This document shows positions 26,919 to 35,677 of a stretch of 64,000 bases of DNA, piece by piece. The notes under the pieces are model-generated. The model had not been told where the DNA came from, did not search any database, and worked only from the letters and a program-made list of their open reading frames with translations. The DNA comes from a virus. The DNA lies in IMG/VR virus record IMGVR_UViG_3300032334_001923, positions 1 through 64,000 of that record; one strand, given 5' to 3'. The translations under genes were made by a program, and so were the position numbers. Each line of letters begins with the position of its first letter. The first letter of the stretch is position 1.

Positions 26919-29552
26919 ATGAAAACCATGGAATTCATAAACCAAGTTAAAAAACTAAAAGAGCAAACTAAGTCTCCAGCGGTTAGACAGCTTTGCGAAA
27001 GCTATCTTAGTGGTAGCAGTAAGGTTTCAAAAGAAACCATTGCAGAGGCATTAAACGAACACGAGTCACAGAACGAACCTTTTTCTAAGACCCAGAACTA
27101 TAGAGAAGCAATTAAAGCTGAGGAGCTACAAACAGCTAAGAAATTAGCTGATTCACTAATGGAATCTTGGGGAGGACTCGGAGGCTCAAAAGCTTCAACC
27201 AACTCAGGATCTTATCAGGCAAAAGACGAAAAGAAAGAAAACGGATCTCTGATGGAGAGTCTATCGAATCTTTCGGTGAATGATGAAAGCCTTAACTCTT
27301 TCATGGACGCTCAACAACTTAAAAACTTGGGAGTTATGGAGTCTATCGCAAAGATAAAAGGTTCATCTATCTATGAATATCCAGCGGTTAAAGTTATCTG
27401 TGAAAAATATTCTAATTTAATACAAGTAAAAAGAATCCCAGAATTTGCTTTAGCCCACAACTTTATTGCTGAAGCTTCTTCTTTCAATTGGGATAACACT
27501 GTTAAATCTCTTGTAGAATCTCTTCACAAGAAGATACAAGAAAATAGCAGAGAGATTGAAGTTTCTAAAGTTTTAGAATCTATTAAATCTAGCGGAAGCC
27601 ATTCTTTCTATTCAGAATTAAGTGATACATTAAACACTTGGCTAGTTTCAGAAAGCAAATCATCAGGCGTTCTTGCTAAGAGCATCTCTAAATATTCTTT
27701 CAATCCGGTTGTTAGAAATCTAATTAACTTTTTAAATGTCAACGAAGCTAGCGACACAAGAAAACTTGAAATCCCTTTTAAATCTCAGGGAGAGTCTAGC
27801 GTATCTAGAATCTTCTCTCCTGTTTTAGTTGAAGAAGGTAGAACTGTTATTGCTATCGGTAAAGATCTTTTCGAAGCTACTGGTGAGGAGTTTTCGAGAA
27901 TGAGCAAAACTGAAGTTAACGGAGTTTCTCAAGATTTCTTAGCGTTAGTATCTGCTGTTAATTCAAAAGGTGTTAAAGTTAACGAGAATGGAATATTCGT
28001 TCAACTTGGTAAAAAATCTGTTAGACTTATCGAAGAAGGAAATGATATTTCTGTTTATCTGGATAAATCTAAGCTTACGTTCAGAACACTAGGAGAACTT
28101 GCTAAGATGTTAAATCTTGAAGGTGGAGCTTATTTCGGAATGAACGAAAGTCAAGCGATAGGAAATGTTATCACTCTATATAAAGGATACAACGATGTTG
28201 TTGAACTCGATTTTGCTAAATCTATAGTTTCTAACATTTATGAAGGTGCTAGTGTTAACCTTATTAAATGGGGAGGAAAGATCTACCTTCAAAGAATAAA
28301 TGAAGGAATGAGAGAGAATTCAATCTTCAAGGTTAACGGATCTCAAGCTGTTAAAATGGTTAAGGACTTCTTAAGATATGACATATCTGAAGGTCTTACT
28401 GATTTCTTAGACGGTGAGAACAAGGTTAAATCTATTATGATCAACGACAGAACAAAAGTTCTTGAGAATATTACTAGAGTAGAATCTGAGATTTCTAAAG
28501 TAGAGGGCCTAATGGAAAACAACCCTCTATATGCAGAATCAAAGCAAATGAAAGCTGCTCACTCTATTTTAAACAATGAACTTACAGTTCTAAAAGAAAA
28601 ATGGAATCAAATAAATCTAGAACTAGAAAGAATCGAAATCAATACATCTGCTTTGGATTCAGATCTTTTAGAAGATGAAAAATTCAATATAGGATCTTAC
28701 ATAAAAGTTAAAGAATCTGGAGAAACTGGAAAAATAATTTCTATGGACGGATCTTCAGGAAGATATACAGTACTTCTTGACAATGGAAGGGCATCAGAAT
28801 TTCTAGTAAATGAGATTCAAGACATAGAAGAGGCTTTATCCCAAGCAGCTGAAAGAAATGAGGAGTCTTCAGATGAGGATGGTGAAGAGGAAGTAAAAGA
28901 AGCTAACAACTTCAACAAGTCTCAACTTTCAGAAGAGGAGCAAAAGAAAATCTTAAAGACTCTTGCTGATAATCACTCATTTTCTAAAGCACCAAAAGGG
29001 GTTCATGATAAAATAGAAATGGAAATGGATTCAGTTCATGGCTACAATGTATCGATGAACGAGGGATCTAAAAAAGAAGGGGCATTATCTAAAGCACCAG
29101 GAGATAGCAAAATAGGATCGGGAAAGGACGGTAATAAAAATAATTTAGCTAAAGCTCCAGGAAACGATAAAATGCAAAAATCTAAAGTTGAAGGTGAAGA
29201 TTTGTTAGATAACAAAGCACCAGAGACTAAGAAGAAAACTGAATTCGACAGTCAAGATGCAGAAGGAAAAAAATACGATATTGGATATAATTTAAGAGAA
29301 GGTGAAAAAAACACCTTAGCTGACGCTCCAGAAAGTGGAAAACAAGCTCCTGAAACAAAAAGAACAACTGACACAAATTTAGTTGAAGCCCCTGAAAAAG
29401 GAACTAACGCTAAAGAAACTAGTGCTACTGCTACAATCGCCAAAAAACAAAACTTGGCTCAAGCACCTGGTAAAGAAGGAGATATTGGTTACGAAGCAAA
29501 CAAAAAAATCGGATATAATCTTTCTGAGTCTGACGAAGTAAAAAAAAAGTAA
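26919..29552 (+). CDS. Large head-associated protein with capsid-targeting-like leader and Ala-Pro repeats
   Basis: The 877-residue protein begins MKTMEFINQ, close to the T4 capsid-targeting leader MKTYQEFIAE. Sites of the prohead protease type recur, for example VNEAS, INEGM and MNEGS. A KOW/SH3-like segment near residues 590-625 has GSYIKVKESGETGKIIS. The C-terminal 200 residues are disordered with repeats around KAP, DAP or EAP: SKAPKG, SKAPGD, AKAPGN, ADAPES, VEAPEK, AQAPGK. The zero frame stops at 29552 in an A-run. The downstream -1 frame continues the same repeat type for 53 codons to 29710, so a longer form probably exists. It is probably a packaged or core head protein; no enzymatic motif is recognised. 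Confidence 0.65.
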   Translation: MKTMEFINQVKKLKEQTKSPAVRQLCESYLSGSSKVSKETIAEALNEHESQNEPFSKTQNYREAIKAEELQTAKKLADSLMESWGGLGGSKASTNSGSYQAKDEKKENGSLMESLSNLSVNDESLNSFMDAQQLKNLGVMESIAKIKGSSIYEYPAVKVICEKYSNLIQVKRIPEFALAHNFIAEASSFNWDNTVKSLVESLHKKIQENSREIEVSKVLESIKSSGSHSFYSELSDTLNTWLVSESKSSGVLAKSISKYSFNPVVRNLINFLNVNEASDTRKLEIPFKSQGESSVSRIFSPVLVEEGRTVIAIGKDLFEATGEEFSRMSKTEVNGVSQDFLALVSAVNSKGVKVNENGIFVQLGKKSVRLIEEGNDISVYLDKSKLTFRTLGELAKMLNLEGGAYFGMNESQAIGNVITLYKGYNDVVELDFAKSIVSNIYEGASVNLIKWGGKIYLQRINEGMRENSIFKVNGSQAVKMVKDFLRYDISEGLTDFLDGENKVKSIMINDRTKVLENITRVESEISKVEGLMENNPLYAESKQMKAAHSILNNELTVLKEKWNQINLELERIEINTSALDSDLLEDEKFNIGSYIKVKESGETGKIISMDGSSGRYTVLLDNGRASEFLVNEIQDIEEALSQAAERNEESSDEDGEEEVKEANNFNKSQLSEEEQKKILKTLADNHSFSKAPKGVHDKIEMEMDSVHGYNVSMNEGSKKEGALSKAPGDSKIGSGKDGNKNNLAKAPGNDKMQKSKVEGEDLLDNKAPETKKKTEFDSQDAEGKKYDIGYNLREGEKNTLADAPESGKQAPETKRTTDTNLVEAPEKGTNAKETSATATIAKKQNLAQAPGKEGDIGYEANKKIGYNLSESDEVKKK

Positions 29553-29710
29553 GTAAAAACTTTTACTTTGCCCCGCAAGCTGAAAATCAGAATGCACAGG
29601 GTAAAAAATTCGTAGATCCTTTAGAGGGAAGACTTAGTAAAGCCCCAACAGGAGATGGTAAAAAAAGTGCAAACTTAGACTCCGAGGAGCCGGAAGAAGA
29701 CAAAGAATAA
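29543..29710 (+). other. -1 frameshift site (A AAA AAG) and C-terminal extension
   Basis: The zero frame reads GTA AAA AAA AAG TAA and contains A AAA AAG at 29543-29549, the slippery heptamer known from dnaX. A -1 shift there makes GTA at 29549 the next codon and opens 53 codons ending at TAA 29708-29710. The extension contains NFYFAPQAE and RLSKAPTGDGKK, which continue the Ala-Pro repeats of the main frame. A short AT-only stem (AAGTAAA/TTTACTT, 29551-29568) follows at once. Alternatives are transcriptional slippage or a one-base error in the nine-A run. Confidence 0.7.
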
Positions 29711-29727
29711 AAATAAACTTCTAATAG

Positions 29728-29757
29728 AGAGAATGCGATAGCATTCTCTTTTTTTTT
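29728..29757 (+). terminator. Rho-independent terminator
   Basis: AGAGAATGC (29728-29736) pairs perfectly with GCATTCTCT (29741-29749) across GATA, followed by a T-run. It lies 17 bases after the stop of the frameshifted frame, which supports that stop as the real gene end. Confidence 0.9.
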
Positions 29758-29815
29758 GAAATATTTCACGTTATTCTGACTAAAATAAAGATCATCCAAA
29801 CTAATAAACTATTCA

Positions 29816-30175
29816 ATGGCAAAAGATTATGTAAAAAACAGCGACCTAATGGCGGCTGTAATAGAATCCAAAAAACAAGGAAAATTAACACCGGATACTA
29901 TAGCTATGTTTACCCTTATGATTCAGGGTATCTCAAAGAAAATGGCTTATAAAGATCCGGAGGATAAGGAGGATTGCATGGCTTTTGCAATGGAAGATCT
30001 CTGTAAATACTGGGACAGATTTAATCCCGAAAAATCAAACAATCCCTTTGCTTATTTCACCCAGATTGCAAAGAATGGATTTGCTAAAGGCTGGAAGAAA
30101 TTACATCCACCTAAGAGTCCTAAAACTATACCGTTCAGTTACATCACGGGTGATGATAATTCATATAACGTTTAG
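29816..30175 (+). CDS. Late transcription sigma factor (gp55-like)
   Basis: The 119-residue protein aligns with T4 gp55: NSDLMAAVIESKK (8-20), DTIAMFTLMIQGISKKM (27-43) and FNPEKSNNPFAYFTQIAKNGF (69-89) parallel the corresponding parts of gp55. gp55 is a very small sigma relative that binds RNA polymerase and recognises the late -10 element TATAAATA. The C-terminal part of gp55 that contacts the sliding clamp is not obvious here. The likely target is the GATATATA element repeated in this window. It follows a terminator and is close to gp4 and portal genes. Confidence 0.85.
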   Translation: MAKDYVKNSDLMAAVIESKKQGKLTPDTIAMFTLMIQGISKKMAYKDPEDKEDCMAFAMEDLCKYWDRFNPEKSNNPFAYFTQIAKNGFAKGWKKLHPPKSPKTIPFSYITGDDNSYNV

Positions 30176-30182
30176 AAACTAG

Positions 30183-30668
30183 ATGACAGATATAAAAAAA
30201 GTAAAACCTAATGGTGATTATAAGTCCGGGAAATTCGAGCCCTCTAATCCTGATAAGTATATTGGTGATATTCACAATATAATATACAGATCCTCTTGGG
30301 AATATAGATTCTGTGTCTATTGTGATAATAACGAATCCATATTGAAGTGGAGCTCTGAACCAATGGCTATCAAGTACTTTAATCCTCTAGATAAGAAAGA
30401 ACACGATTATAATGTTGATTTCTATATAAAGGTTGTTAAAGAAGACGGAAGTGAGCAAGAATGGATATTGGAAATAAAGCCAGAAAAACAAACCAAGAAG
30501 CCATTATACGAGGGAAACATGACACTTTCTAAGCTTAAATCTTATAACAGAAATATGCAGATTTGGATAACAAACCAGGCTAAGTTTAAATCTGCTAAGG
30601 AGTGGGCTGAAAAGAGAGGATTTAGATTTGGTGTCGTGGATGAGAATTTTTTATTTAAAAGCAAATAA
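30183..30668 (+). CDS. Head completion nuclease (gp4-like)
   Basis: The 161-residue protein matches T4 gp4, a TnsA-like nuclease fold protein of head completion: IIYRSSWEYRFCVYCD (about 33-48), WSSEPMAIKYFNP, HDYNVDFYIKV, EWILEIKPEKQTKKP and AKEWAEKRGFRF at the end. The Glu near residue 38, Asp near 78 and E-x-K near 98-100 fit the PD-(D/E)XK-type active site. It starts 7 bases after the late sigma gene and its stop overlaps the next start. Confidence 0.88.
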   Translation: MTDIKKVKPNGDYKSGKFEPSNPDKYIGDIHNIIYRSSWEYRFCVYCDNNESILKWSSEPMAIKYFNPLDKKEHDYNVDFYIKVVKEDGSEQEWILEIKPEKQTKKPLYEGNMTLSKLKSYNRNMQIWITNQAKFKSAKEWAEKRGFRFGVVDENFLFKSK

Positions 30669-31273
30669 TGAAATACTCAGAATCAGCTTTAAAATATAAA
30701 AAGGAGTTCAAAAGTGTCTCGGATCTAGTTTCGGGAACAGATGAGACGTTTAAGAAAAAATACTTCAGAGGAGGAAAATCTGAAAAGGTATTCTCCTCCC
30801 CCTTTATACCAGGTCAAATATATTCGTTCTATTATAACACAGATTCTGAATTAAGCGAAAAAAGACCTTTCATAAACAGAAATCCTATAGTTTTATGTAC
30901 TGACACGTTCCGTAAGAAGGAATACGGAACAGTTCTTAAAGGAATAGATCTGGTAACAGTCCCTCCTCCTTATAAGATTCAGATTCTTTCTAAAATTTAC
31001 GACAGCTTTTCTAATACTATAGAGAGAAACGAGGAGGCTTCTAAAAACGGAGGAGCTATATCACCCATTCAATTGAAAGATAGTCTTTTAGAGAGAGCAT
31101 TAAATGGAACCGGATATAAAAAATCGGTTTTTGGATTCAAAGCTTCGTTTATGCAGGAGATAAAAATTCTGGACCTGGAGGATTGGTATAAGATCCCGTA
31201 TTTGAGGTACTCAGAGATAGAGGGCTTGGATCTCCAGGGGATATATAGCGAGTATGAATCGAAATTAATTTAA
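30668..31273 (+). CDS. Conserved-looking virion assembly protein of unknown function
   Basis: The 201-residue protein is not recognised with certainty. It has GQIYSFYYNTDSELS (about 48-62), RNPIVLCTDTF, GTVLKGIDLVTVPPPYKIQIL (about 97-117) and a C-terminal WYKIPYLRYSEIEGLDLQGI. Its position between head completion nuclease and portal genes corresponds to the head and baseplate completion region of T4. It shares one base with the gp4-like gene. Confidence 0.5.
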   Translation: MKYSESALKYKKEFKSVSDLVSGTDETFKKKYFRGGKSEKVFSSPFIPGQIYSFYYNTDSELSEKRPFINRNPIVLCTDTFRKKEYGTVLKGIDLVTVPPPYKIQILSKIYDSFSNTIERNEEASKNGGAISPIQLKDSLLERALNGTGYKKSVFGFKASFMQEIKILDLEDWYKIPYLRYSEIEGLDLQGIYSEYESKLI

Positions 31274-31306
31274 AAAAAGGACTAAAATAATTCAAAGAGA
31301 AGTTAA

Positions 31307-32920
31307 ATGGCTGGTTTTGTAAATAATAATAACCCCTCAGAATCTCCGGTAATACAGAGAATAAGAGAATCCGTAAAGAGGCTTAGTACCTTTGGGATGA
31401 AGTATGATGACATGGTCATCAGAAACTCCCAGGCGGTTGGGGTTACCGAGGCTGCTTTCCTAAACAAAAATAAGTCAAATGTAGAAGATGAAAGCATGCT
31501 TTGGACATTGGCCAAACAGGATATAACCACAAAGCAATTTGTCTCTTATTTTGATAAAGATTATAAGGGAAAAAGAGATTATCTTAGAAAATTTTCTCTC
31601 AATCCTGAGATAGAGTGGGTGCTTGATACAATCTGTGACGAGTCCGTTTCGTATGACCCAGCAAACTTTTTTGCATACCCTGACTTTCTAGACCTTACTG
31701 ATATAAACGAAAAGATAAAGGACGAGCTTTACGAGACTTATAAGAAAATATACGATTTCTGGGGATTCAATGATGATATCTCTGCATGGCAGTATTTTAG
31801 ACAGTTTCTTGTTGATGGGTTTTTATGCTTTGAGATAATCTATGATAATTCGGGAAAAGAAATAGTCGGATTTAAGGAGCTTGATCCTATAACAATAGTT
31901 CCTAGTGTTGAAAAACAAATAGATGGATCTTTCTTAAATACTTGGACTCAATTTCCACAAGATCCCAGAAAGAGAAGGATACTCTATGATCCTCAGGTGA
32001 TCTATATTTCTTACGCTAAAGGTAATTCAATCTCGAGAATAAGCTACATTGAGAGACTTATTAGACCTTACAATATTCTTAGAATTATAGAATATACCAG
32101 GGTTATATGGTCTGTTATGAATGCTTCTTTTAGACTTAAGATGACAGTTCCTATAGGAACTAAATCACAACAGAAAGGGCTTCAAACTCTGGGCGAGCTT
32201 ATGAGTATCTACAAGGAGGATGTTCAGTTAAATGATGATACCGGAGAACTTCTTATTGACGGAAGACCTAAAATACAGTTCTATAAGAATTATCTGATGC
32301 CTTCTGGCGTTAACGGAACTCCTACTATCGAGCCTTTAAATACCGAAGGACCTAACCTTAATGACAATCAGCCACTAAGTTATTTCTTTGATAAGTTTGT
32401 ACTTGAATCTAAAATACCTGCATCTAGATTTCATCAGCCAGACGGAGGAAACACTTCTGCTTATGCTAATGCTGCTGAGGGTTTAGATAAGGAAGAGATT
32501 AGGTTTTCTAAATTTATTTCCAGACTTAGATCTATATTCCAGGAAATCATGACCAAACCTCTTTGGGTTCAGATGGTTAAAAAACATCCCGAATTAGAAA
32601 AAGACTTTATGTTCAAGAGTCAGTTAGGTCTTGATTATTTTTCTGACAATCCCTTTAAAATAAATCAGGAGATTGACATAATAAATAAAAAGAAAGAGGC
32701 TGTTTCTTCGATGGCGGGATTAATGGGAGACGGAGAAAAAACATATTTCTCTGTTCCTTTCTTAATTGAAACATTCCTTGGATTATCTAAACAGGATATC
32801 AAGGCGAATAAAGAGGCTATAGAGAGAAGAGAAAAAAAGAAAGAAAAAGAGAGTAAAGAAGGCGAGGGAGGAGAAGAAGGTGGCGAAGAAGGAGAAGGAG
32901 GAGAAGCAGTAACATTATAA
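31307..32920 (+). CDS. Portal vertex protein (gp20-like), copy 1
   Basis: The 537-residue protein belongs to the T4 gp20 portal family: WQYFRQFLVDGFLCFEIIYD, GFKELDPITIVPSVEK, VIYISYAKGNSISRISYIER and VIWSVMNASFRLKMTVPIGT. Portals form dodecamers at one capsid vertex, bind the terminase and later the tail neck. The C-terminus is a Glu/Gly/Lys-rich tail (about 505-537). Its tandem paralogue starts 10 bases downstream. One of the two may not form the channel. Confidence 0.88.
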   Translation: MAGFVNNNNPSESPVIQRIRESVKRLSTFGMKYDDMVIRNSQAVGVTEAAFLNKNKSNVEDESMLWTLAKQDITTKQFVSYFDKDYKGKRDYLRKFSLNPEIEWVLDTICDESVSYDPANFFAYPDFLDLTDINEKIKDELYETYKKIYDFWGFNDDISAWQYFRQFLVDGFLCFEIIYDNSGKEIVGFKELDPITIVPSVEKQIDGSFLNTWTQFPQDPRKRRILYDPQVIYISYAKGNSISRISYIERLIRPYNILRIIEYTRVIWSVMNASFRLKMTVPIGTKSQQKGLQTLGELMSIYKEDVQLNDDTGELLIDGRPKIQFYKNYLMPSGVNGTPTIEPLNTEGPNLNDNQPLSYFFDKFVLESKIPASRFHQPDGGNTSAYANAAEGLDKEEIRFSKFISRLRSIFQEIMTKPLWVQMVKKHPELEKDFMFKSQLGLDYFSDNPFKINQEIDIINKKKEAVSSMAGLMGDGEKTYFSVPFLIETFLGLSKQDIKANKEAIERREKKKEKESKEGEGGEEGGEEGEGGEAVTL

Positions 32921-32930
32921 AAAAATTGAG

Positions 32931-34556
32931 ATGGCAGGATTTTTAGACGCATTTAAACCAAATCAGTCCGCACTAGGAAACATAATTCGAAACCTTGGAA
33001 AAATATCCAAGTTTGGAATGGAGTATGATGATATGGTTGTGAGGAACTCTCAAGCTATTGGTAAAACAGAGTCAGCTTTCTTTAATCAGCAAGGAACCGG
33101 ATTCACGGAAAATGACGCTTTTTACTGGACCCTATCATATCAAGACACTAGAGTTAGAAAATACATAGCTTACTTTGATAAAGATTATATCGAAAAAAGA
33201 AATTTTCTTAGAAAATTTTCTCTTAACGGTGAGATAGAGTTTATCATAGATACTATTACCGACGAATCTATTTCTTATGATGATAGAAATTTTTTCGCCA
33301 GACCTTCTTTTATAAATCTTCAGGATCTCAAAGAAAGAACTAAAGATAAAATAGAGGAGAATTTCAATAGACTCTATAATGTGTTTGGCTTCCAGAATTC
33401 TATATCAGCATGGCAGCTATTCAAGCAATTCTTAGTTGATGGATTTTTAGCATTTGAAATAATCTATGACAATAAAGGCAAGGAAATAATCGGTTTTAAA
33501 GAACTGGATGCAACCTCACTTCAGCCTGCTGTTGAGAAAGTTGGTGAAAATGAATATAAACAGTTTTGGATTCAATATCCAAAAAATCCTCAAATGACTA
33601 GAAAGCTTACCAATGAGCAAGTCATTTATATCTCATATGCTAAGGGTAATTCTGTATCAAGAGTAAGCTATCTGGAGAGATTGGTTAGATCTTATAACAT
33701 TTTAAGAATAATGGAAAACTCAAGAGTTATCTGGAATGTTATGAATGCCTCCTATAGGTTAAAGTTTATAATCCCGACGGGAACCCAATCCCCACAGAAA
33801 GCAATGCAGACTTTGGGCCAGCTTATGTCTCATTATAAAGAGGAAATATCTCTTAATGACACATCGGGGGAATTAACGGTAAACGGTAAGCCTAAGGTTC
33901 AATTTTATAAGAATTATTTATTTCCTGAACAAAATGGACAATCCCCTCAGGTTGAGTCTTTAAATCCAAGTGGTCCGGATTTTAACGTAATGGAGAACGT
34001 TTTATACTTCTTCAATAAACTTAAAATGGACTCTAAAATACCTTATGCTCGATTTGCATCAAGAGGAGCTACTCCTATAAATTATCAGATAAGTATAGAT
34101 GCTCTGGAAAGAGATGAAATTAGATTTGAGAAATTTTTAAGAAGGCTTAGATCTGTTTTCCAGGAGATATTGGTTAAACCTCTATACATTCAGATGTGTT
34201 TAGATTACCCTGAACTTGCTAAAGATAGAAGCTTTAAAGTTAATCTTGGTCTTCAATTCTACAAGGATAGTCAATTCGAAGAAATCGTTGAACTTTCAAA
34301 TTACAAAAAAAGAACTGAGTTTATAGCAGGACTTTTAGAATTAAAAATGAAAGTTGGCGAAGAGGAAAAAACATACTTCGATAATGATTTCTTGATTCAA
34401 AGGTTCTTAGGATTAACCCCTGATCAGTTTAAGCTGAATGAGGAGTATAAAAAAAGAGAAGAGAAAGAAGCAGAAAAAGCATCTAAGGAAGAAGGTGGAG
34501 GAGAAGGTGAAGAGGGAGGCGAAGGTGAAGGAGGCGCAGAGGCAGTAACTTTATAA
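32931..34556 (+). CDS. Portal vertex protein (gp20-like), copy 2
   Basis: The 541-residue paralogue aligns with copy 1 end to end: WQLFKQFLVDGFLAFEIIYD, GFKELDATSLQPAVEK, VIYISYAKGNSVSRVSYLER, VIWNVMNASYRLKFIIPTGT and a Gly/Glu-rich tail ending EAVTL, the same last five residues as copy 1. Both keep all portal landmarks, so neither looks decayed. Differences cluster near residues 345-395, where copy 1 reads RFHQPDGGNTSAYANAAEG and copy 2 reads RFASRGATPINYQ. Confidence 0.88.
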   Translation: MAGFLDAFKPNQSALGNIIRNLGKISKFGMEYDDMVVRNSQAIGKTESAFFNQQGTGFTENDAFYWTLSYQDTRVRKYIAYFDKDYIEKRNFLRKFSLNGEIEFIIDTITDESISYDDRNFFARPSFINLQDLKERTKDKIEENFNRLYNVFGFQNSISAWQLFKQFLVDGFLAFEIIYDNKGKEIIGFKELDATSLQPAVEKVGENEYKQFWIQYPKNPQMTRKLTNEQVIYISYAKGNSVSRVSYLERLVRSYNILRIMENSRVIWNVMNASYRLKFIIPTGTQSPQKAMQTLGQLMSHYKEEISLNDTSGELTVNGKPKVQFYKNYLFPEQNGQSPQVESLNPSGPDFNVMENVLYFFNKLKMDSKIPYARFASRGATPINYQISIDALERDEIRFEKFLRRLRSVFQEILVKPLYIQMCLDYPELAKDRSFKVNLGLQFYKDSQFEEIVELSNYKKRTEFIAGLLELKMKVGEEEKTYFDNDFLIQRFLGLTPDQFKLNEEYKKREEKEAEKASKEEGGGEGEEGGEGEGGAEAVTL

Positions 34557-34573
34557 CTCTAAATTAAAAAAGT

Positions 34574-35626
34574 TTGGATCCCTTTATTTTTTACAAAGAA
34601 TTTAAAAAAACAAGATCACGTAAAATAGAATCTCTATCTGATCTTAATATACTCGTAGTAGGAGACGTTATGCTAGATCATTATATCTACGGATCAGCAA
34701 CAAGAATTTCTCCAGAAGCACCAGTTCCCGTAGTTTTAAAAAAAGAAGAAAAGTTTTTTCTGGGTGGAGCGGGTAATGTTTTTTCCAATATAATATCACT
34801 GGGAGGCAAATCTGAGATCCTAACTGTTCTTGGGAATGATGAAGGGTCTCAAAAGATCTTATCTATACTAAAAGACCTAACTTGTAAAAACCAGTCTCTT
34901 ATTTTCTATTCTGACGACAGGAAAACAACAGTAAAGTCAAGAGTAATGTCAGGAGGACACCAGATGTTAAGAATAGATGATGAAACGACTAACCCCATAG
35001 ATGTCCAATTGGAGGATTTGATATTAACTGAATTCTCTTTATGTTGCGGAAATTACTCGGGAGTGATACTTCAGGATTATAATAAGGGTGTTCTAACCCC
35101 TAGAGTTATAGAAGGAATAATAGAAAAATGTAAGGAGAAAAAAATTCCAGTTATAGTAGATCCTAAAAAGAATAACATACAATCTTACAGAGGATCCACC
35201 ATTTTTAAACCTAATTTTTCGGAGTTTTGCAATATAGTTGGAAAAGAAATAGACCCTAACGATCAAAGCTCTATTTCTAAATATTCCTCACTTCTAAGAA
35301 AAGAAATGGATGTAGAAAATCTGGTTATAACAATGTCAGATCTTGGTATTTATTTTTCCAGCTCATTTTGCGATTCTTTTAGTCCAGCATACGAAGTTAA
35401 GGTATCAGATGTGTCCGGAGCAGGAGACACTGTTTTGGCTATGCTGTCCCTTTGTTATCTAGCAGGGACAGATCCTAAAAATATGCTATCCCTATGTAAT
35501 CTTGCGGGGTCCATAGCATGTAGTAAAGTCGGTGCAGTATCTGTCAAGTTATCAGAAATAGAAAATCACCCCGAGATGAAAAAGAAGATAAGTGAAGAAA
35601 GAATTTTTATTTTTGATAATAATTAA
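34574..35626 (+). CDS. D-glycero-beta-D-manno-heptose-7-phosphate kinase (HldA/RfaE-domain-I type)
   Basis: The 350-residue PfkB-family kinase has the heptose kinase signatures ILVVGDVMLDHYIYG (about 25-39), RISPEAPVPVV, LGGAGNVFSNI (63-73) and SGAGDT (281-286, catalytic Asp285). The enzyme phosphorylates heptose 7-phosphate at C1 on the way to ADP-heptose. The adenylyltransferase domain of HldE is absent, so that step would need a host or other phage enzyme. The start is TTG; the next in-frame ATG lies inside the GDVMLD motif. It follows the portals and precedes a host-type promoter. It is the probable donor-supply partner of the heptosyltransferase at 7276, more than 26 kb away. PfkB specificity assignments carry some risk. 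Confidence 0.82.
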   Translation: MDPFIFYKEFKKTRSRKIESLSDLNILVVGDVMLDHYIYGSATRISPEAPVPVVLKKEEKFFLGGAGNVFSNIISLGGKSEILTVLGNDEGSQKILSILKDLTCKNQSLIFYSDDRKTTVKSRVMSGGHQMLRIDDETTNPIDVQLEDLILTEFSLCCGNYSGVILQDYNKGVLTPRVIEGIIEKCKEKKIPVIVDPKKNNIQSYRGSTIFKPNFSEFCNIVGKEIDPNDQSSISKYSSLLRKEMDVENLVITMSDLGIYFSSSFCDSFSPAYEVKVSDVSGAGDTVLAMLSLCYLAGTDPKNMLSLCNLAGSIACSKVGAVSVKLSEIENHPEMKKKISEERIFIFDNN

Positions 35627-35651
35627 TTTTTTTTCATCCGAGATTATTTCT

Positions 35652-35660
35652 TACATTTGC
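35652..35660 (+). promoter_or_regulatory. Bacteroidota-type promoter (TACATTTGC) before DNA ligase
   Basis: A perfect TAnnTTTG element has an eight-T run (35627-35634) exactly 17 bases upstream and a start codon 18 bases downstream. Confidence 0.72.
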
Positions 35661-35677
35661 TTTAAATAAAAAAACAA

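Noticed and set aside
29551-29568. Stem after the slippery site as a proven frameshift stimulator
   Set aside because: It is AT-only with seven pairs and starts 1 base after the heptamer, closer than usual; it is noted but not counted as evidence.
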